DNA of 64,000 nt, from positions 2,954,739-3,018,738 of the forward strand of contig WNKI01000001.1 of NCBI GenBank assembly GCA_015350385.1, in the 5' to 3' direction. How positions within the stretch are numbered: position 1 is the stretch's first letter; each line of letters starts with the position of its first letter. The DNA comes from Aculops lycopersici. Its lineage: Eukaryota > Arthropoda > Arachnida > Trombidiformes > Eriophyidae. Shown one piece after another: positions 62,118-64,000 of this stretch. Made by a program: the position numbers and the translations under genes. Below the pieces are notes generated by a model. It was not told the DNA's origin and made no database searches. It saw only the letters and a list, made by a program, of their open reading frames with translations.

Positions 62118-64000
62118 ATGAGTAAGGTGCCAGCTGCAAAGAGTCGACTCAAGCAACCTGTTGCCTCAATGGCCATCGGTCAAGATAAACCAGTAGCTTC
62201 TGCGGCTGCACCTACTACAACATCAACAAGATCTGCTAAAAGCGCGAGTCGAGCACCAAGACCCACGAGCTTGGCGCTGAGGAGTCCGACTTCTTTGAAG
62301 TCAAGTGAAGCGCCACGAGTTTACACGTCCATTTTGCCAAAATTAACTCTGGCGCGGCCCTCCAATAGTCTGAATACAACCACAAATGCAACCTCTAGCA
62401 TTACAAAGAAGCCAGCAGCAACAGGTAGACCTCAACAGCAGCTGGCGCCCAAGTCGCAAATAAGACAGATAGCTGCAACAGCAACCTCCAGCCAAAGCCA
62501 ACAATTGGACCGAAGAAAATCAACAGTCGCCCCATCGAATGGCAAACAACAAGGTGAGTAATCTTAGTTGTAATTCTTCTTGGAATTTCCCAAACCAAAG
62601 TGATTCATTCATTCGTTCGTTTAGTTACTCAAAATAACACCCGAAACTTGAATGGGAATGTTCGAATTTGCTCGCTAACTAAATTCTCGCAATCGCATGC
62701 CAAATTAAAATGCCTCATTCTTAGCAAGCACAGCCAATTCTACAACCCTAAGCCGGATGGCGCCGACCACAACAAGTAGCGTTAATGGTGCATTTGAGTC
62801 GCGATTGAAAGGATTGAAGAGTTTGGTGGCTGCTGTGAGGTCGCAGCAGAGTAATAGCACTAACAACTCAACGTCAACAACTCCAAACTCTCGTGTGAAT
62901 TCTAGTCCCTCCTCAAAATCCACTGTTACCACGACCAGAGTGCTGGCCACCAAAATAAACGGCCGCCAACAAGCGACTAATGGTAAGTCCTGCTCGGCGC
63001 TTAGCGCTGGTCAAGTTTCGGGGCCACCGGCAGAAACTGCCAGCCAACTAGCTACTAAGGGAGGCACCACTAGCATCAAAACGGCAGTAACAACTACCAA
63101 CGGCAACCTAAATAGCGGCAATGGCGGCGGTGACACTGAAGTTAAACTTGCAAGTGGGCTAGTTGATTCGAAACATAAAGATGTTAATGGGAAAACATCA
63201 GAAGGCGGCAACCGGGCGACTGCTGCGTCAGTTGAAAACCCCCAAACCAAGCAAGCAACAGTTGCGACGAACTCGCAGCTTGAGTGCGATCAACTACAAC
63301 AAAGAAGAGGAAGAGAAAGTAAACAGGACGTCGTTGGAGTCCAAGTTGCTCTTCAGCTTGAGAGGCCAGCGCAAGCAACCACCACCATAACCAACGATGA
63401 TCACACAACAAATGGACAACTCTCACGAGTCTCTTGGCAGAGCAAAAAAGCTAATAGCAACAGTCGTAGCGAATCCAATTCACCTCAATGTTTAACGAGA
63501 ATACAAGCGGACAAAAGTGAAGACCAGATTGTTCTTAAGGACCACTCTAGCAGTGGGAGGATTGAAGCCATTCGGCTAGATGATGAAGGTGAATTTGCTA
63601 CTCGTGATAAAAAACAGCAGGCGGACGGCAAACAGTGCGGTGGCGGATCCAAAATGGTCATCGTCGGCGAGCCACTCCACGGTAGCATCAACAAGCAAAG
63701 TAGTAATGGCAAAGTTAGTAGCTATACTGATCATAGTGATAAAGAAGTTGGCAGTGGCAGCCACTTGTTGACGAGGGAATACGCCGGACAGCAAGTTGAC
63801 TTGGATTCTTCATCTCCATCTAGAGTGAACGGCAAGTGGACGACCACGCAAGCCGATGGCGCTAATTCCGCTGGAACTCCGCCGACAGTCGGTGGCGATG
63901 ATGAAACACTGAACAATTATTACAATGCTCGTAATTTGTGCGTCCACTTAAATAGCAGCGACGGTAATGGCCACGATGAAGATGGCGCAGTGGCCACATC
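62118..64000 (+). CDS. Long disordered Ser/Thr/Lys-rich protein, partial, at least two exons
   Basis: Exon 1 62118-62553 starts at ATG in AATCATGAG and reads MSKVPAAKSRLKQPV. The donor is CAAG|GTGAGT. Exon 2 begins at 62725 after TTCTTAG and stays open to the right edge (about 425 codons), too long to be chance. At least 570 aa are visible, almost all low-complexity Ser, Thr, Asn, Ala, Gly and Lys with no folded domain. The basic Ser/Pro-rich first 150 residues resemble those of microtubule-associated proteins only in composition. RVSW in exon 2 (about 63433-63444) fits the protein phosphatase 1 docking motif. The frame above the ATG is open to 61884, but only from a TTG. A GGTAAGT at 62978 is donor-like, but reading through it keeps the frame. 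Identity unknown. Confidence 0.7.

Noticed and set aside
62976..62984. Second intron donor (GGTAAGT) in the right-edge gene
   Set aside because: The frame remains open for more than 1 kb through this site, which would be very unlikely if it were intron.
1..64000. CRISPR arrays, bacterial operons, transposases or viral genes
   Set aside because: None seen. Genes have eukaryotic splice sites and poly(A) signals, and no spaced identical repeats or transposase motifs were found.

Overview
This window looks like eukaryotic nuclear DNA from a small, intron-poor arthropod-like animal. It carries a single-minded-type bHLH-PAS factor, a Dispatched-like transporter, a peptide GPCR, and conserved housekeeping genes (cytochrome c, VDAC, RpS2, NAT10, UTP20). 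Very long genes are single open frames: a 2146-aa UTP20, a 1120-aa Dispatched-like protein and a 989-aa NAT10. Only four genes show introns that I can resolve: RpS2, sim, the ZNF706 homologue and the right-edge gene. This degree of intron loss and gene packing would fit a streamlined mite such as an eriophyoid, but that placement is inference. No bacterial, viral or transposon coding sequence was recognised. I could not run similarity searches; names rest on reading the protein sequences.

Layout. At 1-1043 there is the truncated 3' part of a minus-strand gene coding a His/Gln/Asn/Tyr-rich tail. From 2.1 to 12.6 kb lies a dense cluster: ALG11 (-), RpS2 (+), cytochrome c (-), a small coiled-coil protein (-), a polyQ C2H2 zinc-finger protein (+), UFC1 (-), NPRL2 (+) and ARF6 (-). 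From 13.6 to 17.6 kb is a three-exon sim gene (-), with a 1.57-kb first intron. From 18.4 to 34.4 kb is a second dense cluster: SKIC3/TTC37 (+), an unknown single-pass membrane protein (-), Dispatched-like (-), ZNF706 (+, three small exons), NAT10 (-), SNAPC1 (+), an 84-aa protein with a CDCA3-like motif (-) and a peptide GPCR (-). From 34.4 to 43.8 kb there is a gene-poor stretch with hairpins, microsatellites, CTAG-rich DNA and one good TATA/initiator promoter candidate. From 43.9 to 55.2 kb come a reduced PNUTS (-), NDUFB10 (+), VDAC (-), UTP20 (+) and an ARF (-). From 55.2 to 62.1 kb is a second gene-poor stretch. A two-exon gene for a long disordered protein starts near 62.1 kb and runs off the right edge.

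Genes alternate strand often. Divergent pairs share short promoters (about 330-640 bp), and convergent pairs are separated by as little as 26-38 bp, so their 3' UTRs probably overlap. The neighbours do not form a shared pathway; they are mostly unrelated housekeeping genes (ribosome biogenesis: RpS2, NAT10, UTP20; mitochondrion: cytochrome c, NDUFB10, VDAC; trafficking: two ARFs). The parts most worth a second look are the two gene-poor stretches, the Dispatched-like protein with an altered transport motif, the ARF of mixed class, the reduced PNUTS and the two unidentified edge genes.
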